Shown here: in pieces, positions 9,724 through 17,827 of the stretch
Position numbering within the stretch: the first letter of the stretch is position 1
Layout of the letters: each line of letters starts with the position of its first letter
Origin: Prorocentrum cordatum
Lineage: Eukaryota > Sar > Dinophyceae > Prorocentrales > Prorocentraceae
NCBI GenBank assembly: GCA_963575745.1
Contig: CAUYUJ010005004.1
Coordinates: 12,501-35,000, forward strand
Length of the DNA: 22,500 nt
Direction: 5' to 3'
Made by a program: the position numbers and the translations under genes
Notes under the pieces: generated by a model
The model's input: only the letters and a program-made list of their open reading frames with translations
Databases searched by the model: none
Told to the model about the DNA's origin: nothing

Positions 9724-9857
9724 ACACGCTAAGCATTTCCCATTTCCCTGGCGTCAGCGTCCAGAGCGTGTCCCTGCCTCCCGCCCCGATGAGCGGACCG
9801 ACACGCTATCAGCTCGCAAAGCAGAGCGTGTCGCTGCGGCCGCCGCTGCGACACGCT
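9724..9857. repeat. Cluster of alternating ACACGCT / AGCGTGT motifs forming hairpins
   Basis: The heptamer appears five times in strictly alternating orientation: ACACGCT at 9724, AGCGTGT at 9765, ACACGCT at 9801, AGCGTGT at 9825 and ACACGCT at 9851. The last pair forms a hairpin at 9825-9857 with perfect 10-bp arms (AGCGTGTCGC / GCGACACGCT) and an inner GCGG/CCGC stem. The pair at 9765-9807 has 8-bp arms around a spacer of 27 bases. The function is unknown: it could be a foldback repeat, a binding-site cluster or a structured RNA. Confidence 0.7.
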
Positions 9858-10735
9858 ACGCAAAACGTCCTGACCGTATCGCATCGCAGTAAGGCTCTGC
9901 GTCACTGGCAATCGCGCTCCGCGCTGCACCGCTGCCGCGGCGGAGCGCTCCGAGGACCGCGAGAGCCTCGCCCTGGACGGCGGCGTAGGACTGGCGGCCG
10001 CCGCCCAGCAGCCCCCAGGCCGTCAGCCATGTCGTCTTTGCCCTCCTTCGCGGGAGGATCGCCACAATGCAAGCGGGTCCTGAGTTGTCTCGCCGCTCTC
10101 TCTTGGCGCTCCTGGGCCCTCCGCGGGCCCAGGGGTGTTCGAGAACCGGTCCCGGCGGCGGTGGTGGCGCTGTTCCTCTTTTTTTGGGGGGTCTGCGGGA
10201 GGCTCCTCGTCGCCGCGGCCGGGCTCCCTCCGACGCCCTGATCGGGGCGCACCCCAGGTGATAGCCGAGCCAGGGGCGGGGGCGTCCCAGGGTCGCCCTG
10301 CGGACATTTGGGTCCCGGAGGCAAGGGGGTCCTGGAGAGGCTTCGCCCTCTTCGGGATCCCGGGGCGGCCGCCCGTGGGCCCCGAGGGCCACAAAGAGGC
10401 AGACTCGGGGACGGACCTGCGGCCACGTGCGAGCCCGTTCCCTGCGGGTCCAACCGACGCTGGAGTATCCGACGCCCCCGCAGTGGTCCATTTGGCTGCA
10501 GGCATCCTCCGAGCTTTGACTTCCAGCTGCCGTTGTAGAATTCTGGCCTGCAGGGGTATGGTTCACATGTGGTTGCCGAGTGAAGAGTCGCGGCGCGGTT
10601 CCAGGGGAGGAAACCCCATGCTCCAGGACCCGTTCCCAGGTGGAGTCTTCTCCACCGTGCCAAAGAGTAAGAATTGGGAGTGCACAGCCAGAAAGAGGTG
10701 CACGAGCGCCCTTGGTTCGAGACGTGTGCCCTAAT
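9858..10735. other. GC-rich stretch without recognised gene; GGGCCC hairpin
   Basis: Overlapping open frames on both strands (up to 288 codons on the - strand) are rich in Arg, Gly and Pro and show no domain I recognise. A hairpin at 10111-10133 has perfect 9-bp arms (CCTGGGCCC / GGGCCCAGG) around five bases. G-runs and C-runs are frequent. No splice pattern or start context singles out a gene. Confidence 0.4.
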
Positions 10736-10779
10736 GTTCCTTTGGTTTTCTGAGTGTTGTGTGTGCAATCTTCCGAGGG

Positions 10780-10819
10780 GTACCCTCGAATGTTCTTGAA
10801 GTGTACCCTCGAATGTTCT
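10780..10819. repeat. Two direct copies of a 17-bp motif
   Basis: GTACCCTCGAATGTTCT occurs at 10780-10796 and again at 10803-10819, a 23-bp period, both copies identical. It is a minimal tandem duplication with no visible gene at either side. Confidence 0.85.
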
Positions 10820-10968
10820 CCAGTTTGACAGTTCTATTCGTTCGTTTCGGACGGTGCTTGGGCTGAGGGCTGATGCTTGCGCTATGTATGATCCCGTGTC
10901 GAGGGTTCACAGGCCCTCCCCCAGGTGGGCTGGGTCCCAGGGTTCCACAGGCCCCGCCCCCAAGATTG

Positions 10969-11145
10969 GACGCCGACGCCAACTCCAACCACGCCGACAA
11001 CGACGCCGACGCCGACGCCCACGCCCACGCCCACGCCGACGCTGCCGACGCCGACGCCAACGCTGCCGACGCCGACGCCGACGCCGACGCCAACGCCGCC
11101 GACGGACGACGCGAACGACGATGACGACAGCGACGACGACGACGC

Positions 11146-11189
<44 letters not shown>

Positions 11190-11208
11190 GCGACGACGAC
11201 GACGACGA
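10969..11208. repeat. GACGCC/GAC hexamer-trimer microsatellite
   Basis: The tract moves from GACGCC and CCCACG hexamers (10969-11110) to nearly pure GAC triplets with a short GGC run (11111-11208). The + frame 2 reads Pro-Thr repeats then poly-Asp, frame 1 reads poly-Arg, and the - strand reads poly-Arg/Val. All frames stay open, so the frames through it (for example 10854-11828 and 10925-11575) are not taken as genes. Confidence 0.9.
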
Positions 11209-12449
11209 ACCACGTCACACCCACAGGGGGAGGGGGGGATACACAGGCACCCTCCACCACGCCACGCCCACAGGGCCCCGACCACATGGGAGGTGGGGGG
11301 GAGCGATCCCATTCGCGAGGCCTTCGCGAGGCTCGCGGGCGTACCCATCCAGTGGGGAGGGGGGCTCGATCCCATATGCAGTTGTTAGGAACGAGGGGGG
11401 CAACCCTGGATCGTGTGTGGGGCTATGGCAGGCACCTTCCATGTTTGGTGTTTCCGATGTCAGGATGGGGCCTTCAGCAAGCACGCGGCCCCTTCATGTT
11501 GGTAGACGCCCTTGCATGTTCTTCGCCTTTAGTGTTTCCAGGGGGCCATGGTATAGTTCATGTCTGGGGCGGTAGCTGCCGCTATGGCCGACTGTCAGGG
11601 CAGCAGCGGAGGCTGAGGCTAGCGCCAGACTTCCAGGTAAGCTGTACGGGTGGTCGGACAGTCTTTCTGCCGATATCGCTTCGGTTCGGGCGTGGGTCGC
11701 AGTCACGCGCGGCACATATTCCCTCATACAGCCGTACGTGCTATCTGCGAGGCGAAACACGTAAAGCCTTCCCCATCTTTGTTATCTCAACCGTATTCTA
11801 TGATCCAGAAATTACTCTGTCGACTTGATAACAGAGTTGGCCCCACTCACGTACGACTGGCTCCCGCCCTTTTGATTCTCTACGGTGGAACATGTTGTGC
11901 TGCCGACTACCTGCACCCAGCGCCCACTCTCCACCACCATCTACGAGGACATGTGCTACTTGCGTTCGGAAGCGAGCAATTCGGAAGCGATGTATGTGCG
12001 AGCGGAAACGACCAGCTATGAAACGATCATACGGCACCACATCACACCACGCTTCCCGGCGCAATCGGGCCTCTCATTTTTCGCCTAAGATGATTTGGCG
12101 TCGGTGCGGAGCTAGATGCAGAAAGGTGGCGACGATACCAGCACCAGGGGCCCATACTGGTCCACAGCCGGGCAATCTACCGTTCAGAGATTGGGTGTTG
12201 GAGGTCCCTCGCATGGCTTCACGTCACCTTCGGCCGAATGACCCCATAACACCAGGCCTCAGCTCTTGAGCGCGGTCTGCGGGGTACGGCCAGACACACT
12301 GCCATTACGAGTGTCTAGCAGCGTCATCAACTTTGGAGTGCGACTAGCCGGGTCCACACGGACCCTGCCATCTATATCATGCTCCTCCTCAGTGTCAGGT
12401 TCGAGCCCCTTGAGGACGAGATGCAGCTGACCTCAGGCACGCAACTCGT
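11209..12449. other. Stretch without recognised gene
   Basis: The longest frame not dominated by repeats is 11892-12269 on the + strand (125 codons), which shows nothing I recognise. Small features: the words TTCGGAAGCGA at 11966 and again 15 bases downstream, and GGGTCC/GGACCC with a four-base loop near 12350. GGTTCGAGCCC near 12400 resembles a tRNA B box but has no cloverleaf around it. Confidence 0.35.
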
Positions 12450-12720
12450 CGACAGGAGGAGGGAGGAGGAGAAGGGAGGAGAGGTGGTGGCAGAGTGAAC
12501 GGTGGCGTGTGCTCACCTGGAAGCCAGAATCAGGAAAAGCTCACAAGCGAAATCCGCACTCGCTCTGAGCACTCCAGGCAGCGATGCGCAACTGCCGCCC
12601 TCTGCGCGCTTCGGCGAGGTTGGCGCGAGGGAGGAGGAGGAGGAGGAGGAGGAGAGGAGGGAGGAGGGAGGCGAGGAGAGAGGAGGGAGGGAAGGAGGGA
12701 GGGAGGAGGCCCCTCCCCCC
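12450..12720. repeat. GGA-rich purine tracts
   Basis: GGA triplets with interruptions lie at 12452-12487 and at about 12627-12712. The second run codes in frame 1 for poly-Glu and in other frames for poly-Gly or Arg. A C-rich stretch (12713-12780) follows. Confidence 0.85.
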
Positions 12721-12857
12721 ACCCCCCTTCACCTCCCCGCCCGCTCGCCGCCCTCCCCCGCTCCGCCTCCCGTCGCCCGCCCGGAGAGCGGAGGGGGGGG
12801 GGCCCGGGAGAGCGAGCGCAGGCGGGCGCCGTGCCAGCTGCGCGCCCGAGTCTCCGA

Positions 12858-12900
<43 letters not shown>

Positions 12901-12902
12901 GT
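12858..12902. repeat. (TCG)n trinucleotide microsatellite
   Basis: About 14 uninterrupted TCG units lie between C-rich sequence and a normal-complexity stretch. In frame they give poly-Arg, poly-Ser or poly-Val. A 252-codon + frame at 12502-13260 crosses this run, the GGA run and the palindromes at 13058-13102, but is not supported as a gene. Confidence 0.9.
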
Positions 12903-13057
12903 TCGCACCTATCGCGCGCTCGGTGTCCTTTCCCTGTCTATCTCGTCCTCCTCCTGCCCAGCGGATGCCGCGCTCACCCCGCGAGAGCATGGAGCAGATC
13001 CAGGGGTTCGTAGGGAGGGTGTGTCGGGCGGGGCTAGGACGAGGAGAGATTCGTTCC

Positions 13058-13102
13058 AGAGCGTTCTAGAACGCTCTCAGAGCGTTCCGGAACGCTCTGA
13101 GA
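13058..13102. repeat. Two adjacent perfect palindromes sharing AGAGCGTTC half-sites
   Basis: The first palindrome (13058-13077, 20 bp) is AGAGCGTTCT followed by its reverse complement, with no spacer. The second (13075-13102, 28 bp, overlapping by three bases) is TCTCAGAGCGTTCC followed by its reverse complement. Both carry the half-site AGAGCGTTC, so the unit is a tandem duplication of a palindrome that differs only at the two centre base pairs (TA versus CG). The centres read TTCTAGAA and TTCCGGAA, i.e. TTCnnGAA, and a GTTCC lies 5 bp upstream in phase. No function is known. Confidence 0.9.
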
Positions 13103-13294
13103 AGGCCGCGGCGCCCGAGACATCCTCCAGAGCCGCAGGATCTCGGAGATTCGCCCCAAGGCGGGGCCGGGGAACGACCCCAGCATCGTCTAACCTAACC
13201 CCATCCCCAACTGGGCCATGGTATCGCAGACCCGCCAGCCCTCACCCCATGTGGGGATAGGACCCGCGAAGCCCGAGGGGAGAACACACACGTA

Positions 13295-13561
13295 CATCCC
13301 CACGCAGTGGTGCAAGTCGGCCAGTGTCGGAGGCCTGGAAGTTGACACCAACGCCAAAATCGGCGGTGCGCCTCCACCGAGGCAAGAGTATCCCGATCTC
13401 GGTGATGGTGGTAATGCTCTGGCTTCCTAGGCGGCCGAAAGATTACCGCCAACACCGAACTCTAGGATCATCTTCCCCCGGTGGAGGCAATCCCCTGTGT
13501 TGGTGTTGGTGCCCGTTTCCAAGCCTCTAACAGTGGGGCCAAGGCCATGCCAGTGGGGATG
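13295..13561. repeat. 267-bp diverged foldback (inverted repeat) centred on CCTAGG
   Basis: The left arm (13295-13428) and right arm (13429-13561) are imperfect reverse complements with no loop; the centre is the palindrome CCTAGG at 13426-13431. Matching blocks from outside in include CATCCCCAC with GTGGGGATG at the ends, GAGGC-TGGAA, CACCAAC, GCCTCCACCG near 13370 with its complement near 13480, and GGTAAT near 13411. In the outer 35-bp block I aligned, about three quarters of positions match. The two arms give similar short peptides on opposite strands (GGLEVDTNAK versus RGLETGTNTN), which is a consequence of the inversion. It could be a MITE-like or foldback element; no target duplication was found. 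Confidence 0.75.
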
Positions 13562-13847
13562 GGGATCGGGTAGACGATACGAACTTAGCTGGATGCTCAC
13601 CGTTCCTCGCTCCAGGGGCCGCTCACGTGGGTGTTCCTCCAGCCCCACCTCTGCTCCTGCTCCGCCTCTCCACGCCGTGGTTTTCGGGCCGTGGGTTTCG
13701 GGCCGTTCGTCGGATCCAGGTTGGGGAGCCTATTCGTGGCCGAGGCTCGCCGTGGCCAGGAAATGCCCTACCTTCCTCATTCGGCGTTGCTTGGGGTAAC
13801 ACGATGACTGCACCCCGCTTCTTACGTCCCCCGATCGACGGATCGAT
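13562..13847. other. Short stretch without recognised gene
   Basis: Contains a small direct repeat (TTTCGGGCCGT at about 13682 and again about 15 bases later) and C/T-rich sequence. No domain was recognised on either strand. Confidence 0.35.
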
Positions 13848-14063
13848 CGTCGTCGTCGCTCCGACGATGGCGACGACGGCGAGGCCGCCGTCGACGACCA
13901 CGACGATAGAAGGGCTCGATGGGCGTGACGTCGGCGAGGGGGCCTCCTCGGCGTGGCCCTGGCGCGGAGCGGGGAGCGCCTGGCGGTGCCCCTATAGCAC
14001 GTCCCCCGAGCGGTCGTCGCCGCTCCGAGCCCCCCGAGCTGCCCCGGCCGTGAGCGCTCGGAG
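13848..14063 (+). pseudogene. Copy 1 of a glycoside hydrolase family 3-like segment, broken
   Basis: Frame 1 reads IEGLDGRDVGEG at about 13906-13941, like the E-G-x-D-R segment of the family 3 beta-glucosidase C-terminal domain. After a shift to frame 3 it continues GLLGVALARSGERLAVPL and ends at TAG 13995-13997. The nucleotide sequence from 13941 to 14063 aligns well with copy 2 (14225-14340), including the shared end CGGAGG, and the leading block at 13848-13882 aligns with 14184-14219. Relative to copy 2 it has about 45 extra bases before the hydrolase-like part. With a frameshift and a stop it cannot make the domain. Only the better-preserved copy 2 supports the family name. Confidence 0.4.
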
Positions 14064-14099
14064 GCCCGCGCGGACTCCTGGGGTCGGCGGTGGGCCTCT

Positions 14100-14187
14100 C
14101 CCTCCTCCCCCTCCTCCTCCTCCTCCTCCCTCCTCCTCCTCCTCCTCCTCCTCCTCCTCCTCCTCCTCCTCCTCCTCCTCCTCCTCG
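14100..14187. repeat. (CTC)n pyrimidine tract
   Basis: Nearly pure C/T, mostly CTC triplets, lying between the two glycoside hydrolase-like copies. It is complementary to the GGA-rich tract that starts at 14341, so the two could pair as a hairpin around copy 2. Confidence 0.9.
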
Positions 14188-14340
14188 TCGTCGCTCCGAC
14201 GACGGCGACGACGGCGACGAGGAGACCTCATCGGCGCGCTCTCGGCGCAGCACGGGGACCGCCTGGTGGTGCTCGTGCAGTCGCCGGGGGCGTTCGTGGC
14301 CCCGTGGCGGGACTCGGTCGGCGGCCCGGCGCTTCGGAGG
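14184..14340 (+). pseudogene. Copy 2 of a glycoside hydrolase family 3-like segment, exon or gene fragment
   Basis: Frame 1 from 14221 reads GDLIGALSAQ followed by HGDRLVVLVQSPGAFVAPW and RDSVGGPALRR. This closely fits the beta-strand and turn of the family 3 glycoside hydrolase C-terminal domain (pattern L-x-x-A-L, then V-V-V-x-x-x-P-G-A/P-V-x-x-P-W-x-x-x-V), which in intact enzymes helps form the beta-glucosidase active site. Only about 40 codons are present. It is bracketed by a CTC tract (to 14186) and a purine tract (from 14341), and the expected downstream P-G-Q segment is not found nearby. It may be an isolated exon or a fragment captured among repeats. Confidence 0.45.
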
Positions 14341-14566
14341 AGGGGGGGGGGGGGAGGGGGGGGGAGGAGGAGGAGGGGGATAGGGGGAAGAGGGAGGGAG
14401 GGAGGGGGAGTGAGGAGGGAGGGAGAGAAGAGGAAGAGAGAGGAGGAGGAGGGATGGGGGGAGGAGGGAGAGAGGTTGGGCGGAGGGAGTGGGGAGGAGG
14501 GAGGAGGGCACGAAGGCGGAAGGGAATGAGGGATATTTGAGTAGGGTGAGGAGAGGGGAGGAGGGG
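14341..14566. repeat. G-rich purine tract
   Basis: About 225 bases almost entirely of A and G, beginning with a run of 13 G (14342-14354), A, then 9 G. Many G-runs of three or more make quadruplex or triplex formation possible on this strand. The minus-strand frames through it are Ser/Pro-rich low complexity. Confidence 0.9.
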
Positions 14567-14668
<102 letters not shown>

Positions 14669-15130
14669 TGACGGCGACGATGACGACAACGGTGATGATG
14701 GTCATGATGCTGCTGATGCTGATGCTGATGCTGATGCTGATTACGATGACGGAGATGGCGATGCTGATGCTGATGATTATGATGCTGATGATGCTGCTGA
14801 TGAGGATGCTGCTGATGATGATGCTGCTGATGCTGCTGATGTTGATGCTGATGATTATGAGGTTCATTATGATGATGTCGATGATGTTTATGATGGTAGT
14901 GATGGTGATGATGATGATGATGACGATGACGATGATGATGCTGATGATGATGCTGATGCTGATGATAATGATGATGGTGCTGATGCTGATGATGATGGTG
15001 CTGATGATGGTGATAATGATGCTGACGCTGATGCTGGTGATGATGATGCTGCTGCTGCTGCTGATTAGGATGCTGATGATGATTATGATGATCATGATGA
15101 TGCTGATGATGGTGATGATTATGCTGCAGA
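14669..15130. repeat. Imperfect GAT/GCT trinucleotide array
   Basis: GAT and GCT triplets alternate (GATGCTGATGCTGATGATG pattern) with occasional GGT, GAC and TAT variants, keeping the triplet phase for about 460 bases. It looks like an older, point-mutated continuation of the pure array at 14567-14668. Confidence 0.9.
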
Positions 15131-15328
15131 TGATGACGAGGAGGAGGAGGAAGCGGAGGAGGAAGAGGAGCAGAAGGAGGAGGAGGAGGGGGAGGAGGGG
15201 GAGGAGGAGGGGAGGAGGAGTAGGAGGAGGAGTAGGAGGAGGAGGAGGAGGAGAAGGAGGAGGAGGGGGAGGAGGAGGAGCAGGAGGAGGAGGGGGGCGC
15301 AGGAGAAGGAGGAGGAGGAGGAGAGAGG
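15131..15328. repeat. GGA trinucleotide array
   Basis: GAGGAG runs with rare AAG, CAG and TAG variants, G-rich near 15188-15215 and 15290. It ends at GAGAGAGGTAAG, where the first complex repeat begins. Confidence 0.9.
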
Positions 15329-15329
15329 T

Positions 15330-16145
15330 AAGCTAGGTGCGCTCGCGCAATGTCACACATTCTGTCCTTCCTCCGCATCCCTTCCCATTGCGCTGTTTTT
15401 TTCTATCCGCTGACGCCTGTCATAGCCGACCTGGAGCTCCACACAAGGCCCCATCGTGTTATGCGCAGTCGGACAATGGAAACATGTGGGACCTGTACAA
15501 CCTGGGGAACATCTGTGGCCTATGGGGCTTGTGGGACCTGCGACAACTGTGGGACCTGTGGGACCTGTGGTACCTGTGGGATGCGTGGGAACTGTCCGCC
15601 CGCGAGACTTGCGAGATCAGTGGGACCTGTGGCACTTGCGGGACCTATGGGATCTATTATATTAGGGAGGACCTTTGTGGAACCTGCGAGACGTGCGACA
15701 CGGACCTGGACCTGCGACACCTGTGGGACCTGCGGGACCTGCGGAGCCTGTCAGACCTGTGGTGCCAGTGGGACCTGTGGGACGACCTGCGACACCTGTG
15801 GGTCTTGTGGGACCTGTGGGAGCTGTGGGGCCTGCGAGACCTGCGAGAACTGTGGGACCTGCGAGACCTTGGGATCCCAAAAGTGGCCAAAGCTGTGGCG
15901 AAAGTGCCATTCGGAACGACGGGAGCACAGCGCCGATCCTAGAATGAGGCCTATGCTGCAACGCGAACGCATTTTATGACAACTGAAAACGATCGGGTTG
16001 CATACATTCATATGACAAACCAGTTCGGCTCAATCCTGTGTGTAGCAAACCAGACGCGGAGGGGGGCTTGACATATTGAAGACAATTTCAGGGGGCAGAG
16101 GAAAGTAGTATCCATAATGTAGTCATTATAGAGAGGAGAGAGGGC
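15330..16145. repeat. Complex tandem repeat, copy 1 (816 bp to the next copy)
   Basis: The unit has a head (15330-15470), a variable core (15471-15875) and a tail (15876-16145). Head and tail recur in the next copy at 16146-16290 and 16511 onward; shared words include CCCTTCCCATTGCGCTG, ATCCGC-GACG, GTCATAGC, CCCCATCGT-TTATGCGCA and, in the tail, GTGCCATTC, GAACGA, GGGAGCA and GCCGATCCTA. The core here is a 9-bp minisatellite. No domain was recognised in the conserved parts. Confidence 0.8.
15485..15870. repeat. 9-bp minisatellite, consensus TGTGGGACC
   Basis: The unit TGTGGGACC repeats with many variants (TGCGGGACC, TGCGAGACC, TGTGGGAAC), interrupted around 15590-15700. Since 9 is a multiple of 3, each frame keeps its own motif: Cys-Gly-Thr, Leu-Trp-Asp and Gly-Pro-Val on the + strand and Gly-Pro-Thr, Val-Pro-Gln and Arg-Ser-His on the - strand. 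All six frames are largely open, so the frames at 15337-15942 and 15350-15979 on the + strand are not evidence of a gene. Confidence 0.9.
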
Positions 16146-16800
16146 AAGCTAAGGGCGCTCCTGCCATGTCTGACTTCGTACCCCTCACACCAATCCCTTC
16201 CCATTGCGCTGATTTCTTCTCTATCCGCCGACGTGTGTCATAGCAGATCTAGAATTCTGGAAAGGACCCCATCGTATTATGCGCAAGCAGAAACGAGGAG
16301 CTGCGTACATTGGAGGAGGAGGAGGAGGTGCCGGATGCGCAGGAGGATGAGCAGGAGGAAAAGGAGGAAAAGGAGGGTGAGGAAGGATGGGGACGAGGAC
16401 GAACAGCAGCAGCAGTTGCTGGAGTGGGAGGAGAGGGAGGATCAGGAGTACCAGGGGAAAGCGGAGAAGGGGAAAGGAGGGGGGCGACAACAATGAGGGA
16501 GGACTCGCATCCAGAAAAGTCCGGCGCTTGGGCGAGAGTGCCATTCTGAACGATGGGAGCAAATCGCCGATCCTAAAACGAGGCCAGCGCTGCGGTGGGA
16601 ACACCGTTTTAAGGGACTGCAAGCGGTCAGAGTGTAAAACACAGACAAACCAACTTTTGAAATCCGGTGTCTAGATAACAATACGCGAAAAGGGCCGAAT
16701 TTCTTCCGGACAGCGTCAGGGGAAAGAGAAGAGTAGTATTCACAATGTGTAATTGGTGAGGAGAGAGGGAGGAGAGAGGAGAGAGGAGAGAGGACGGAGT
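16146..16800. repeat. Complex tandem repeat, copy 2
   Basis: Head at 16146-16290 and tail at 16511-16760 match the copy at 15330. The core (16305-16500) is a degenerate GGA tract in place of the 9-bp minisatellite, and is shorter, so the head-to-head distance is 816 bp but the tail-to-tail distance is about 626 bp. The tail ends in GTAGTATTCACAATGTGTAATTG, matching GTAGTATCCATAATGTAGTCATT-type sequence near 16106. Confidence 0.8.
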
Positions 16801-16842
16801 AGGAGGAGTAGGAGGAGGAGGAGGAGGAGGAGGAGGAGGAGG
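16750..16842. repeat. GGA tract before higher-order block 1
   Basis: GAGAGGGAGGAG sequence passing to a pure GGA run at about 16814-16842. It joins copy 2 of the complex repeat to the first higher-order block. Confidence 0.9.
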
Positions 16843-17192
16843 ACCAGTGTTCACCCAAGACCCACCAACGATGTTGAAATACACGCTCCCTTCCAAGATC
16901 CTTCTTCATAGGCCCCATACAATGAGTCATGTCCACTGAGGGAAGTGCCCCGTTCGGGACAACCGTGTGAACATCTTGAAGCGTGCCAGAAACACCATTC
17001 TCAGGACTTCAGCGCCAGGAGTTTACCTGACTGTTACGTTTTGGCGATCCTGAATCGTGGCGGACACCATTCCTGGGATTTCAACGCCGCGAATCAACGT
17101 AATTGTGTCGCCCCGACAGTCCTGAATCCATCCCAAACACCTTTTCTGGTACGTTAGCCATGAGAACCCTTGAAAGCCTCGTACTCTTTGAC
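16843..17192. repeat. Higher-order repeat block H1
   Basis: Begins GACCAGTGTTCACCCAAGAC after a GGA run, and aligns with H2 (17828) and H3 (18545). It contains internal units of about 75 bp with the shared core CACCATTC-TGGGA-TTCAACGCCGCGAATCAACGTAA (near 17010 and 17065), then GGTACGTTAGCCATGAGAA. Minus-strand frames give weakly similar peptides in H1 and H2, but frames shift between units and no domain is recognised. Confidence 0.8.
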
Positions 17193-17650
17193 ACGAGTGT
17201 GCGCGGAGCCGAGGCGAGAGCCACATTAAAATAATAACCCGCCCTCCATAACTGTTAGAACGAGTGTGCGCGGCGTTACGGCGAGAGCCACATTTTGAAA
17301 ACGACCCGCCCTCAATCCGTGAAGCTCTTGCAATTTTTTCCAGCGAATGGCCACGGCGCTGAGGCGAGAGCCACATTTTGAAAACGACCCGTTCTCAACC
17401 CGTGAAGCTCTTTCAAGTTGTGAAAATGAATGTGCGTGGTGTTGATGCGAAAGCCACATTTTGAAAACGACCCGCCTTCAACCCGTGAAGCTCTTGCAAT
17501 TATCAGAACGAGTGTGCGCGGCGCTAAGGTGAGAACCACGTGTTGAAAACCACTGGCCCTCAATTTTCAGGCATATGCAACTCTTTAGAACGCATGGGCG
17601 CGGCGCTACGGCGAGAGCCACATTTTGAAACCACCCGCCCTCCATCTGTG
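17193..17650. repeat. Tandem array of six units of about 83 bp
   Basis: The landmark GCGAGAGCCACATT (with variants) starts at about 17213, 17281, 17363, 17447, 17528 and 17611, giving spacings of 68, 82, 84, 81 and 83 bp. Each unit runs GAACGAGTGTGCGCGGCG, the landmark, TTGAAAACGACCCGCCCTCA, then CCGTGAAGCTCTTGCAA. A seventh isolated unit lies at 18885-18960. The length is not a multiple of three, so the minus-strand frames that span units (17226-17459, 17312-17563) are not genes. Confidence 0.9.
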
Positions 17651-17651
17651 T

Positions 17652-17778
17652 AACGGTTTTCAACTTCTAAGCATCAAGGTCTTAAATGGTGAGGAAGTCT
17701 CAGGCGAAACGCCCAACCCGCCCTTTCGAGCGGCCTCGGGGTGCGACAGGGAGGAGTTCTCTAGAAGGAAAGGGGATG
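17652..17778. repeat. Higher-order repeat tail segment T1
   Basis: Runs from CAACTTCTAAGCATCAAGG to TTCTCTAGAAGGAAAGGGG and recurs at 18957-19065 with the same order: CAAGGTCTTA-ATGGTGAGGAA, TCTCAG-CGAAACGCCCA, GTGCG-CAGGGAG and TTCTCTAGAAG. It is followed by a GGA tract in both places, so the module order is conserved. Confidence 0.85.
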
Positions 17779-17827
17779 GAGGAGGAGGGGGAGGAGATGG
17801 AGGAGGACGAGAATGAAGGGGAGGAGG
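17779..17827. repeat. Short GGA tract before higher-order block 2
   Basis: GGAGGAGGGGGAGGAGATGG and similar, the shortest of the GGA tracts joined to the higher-order repeat. Confidence 0.85.

Noticed and set aside
12395-12425. tRNA or tRNA-derived SINE suggested by GGTTCGAGCCC
   Set aside because: The T stem does not pair beyond two bases and no A box or acceptor stem was found upstream.
12502-13260. 252-codon plus-strand frame as a gene
   Set aside because: It is made of poly-Glu and poly-Arg runs from GGA and TCG repeats and crosses the palindromes; no domain is recognised and competing frames are equally open.
15350-15979. Cys-rich (Cys-Gly-Thr) protein gene, such as a metallothionein-like one
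   Set aside because: The Cys pattern is one of six equally open readings of a 9-bp minisatellite and the frame begins in the non-coding head of a tandem repeat.
17193-17650. CRISPR array
   Set aside because: Units are about 83 bp and similar throughout, without short identical repeats separated by unique spacers; the setting is eukaryotic.
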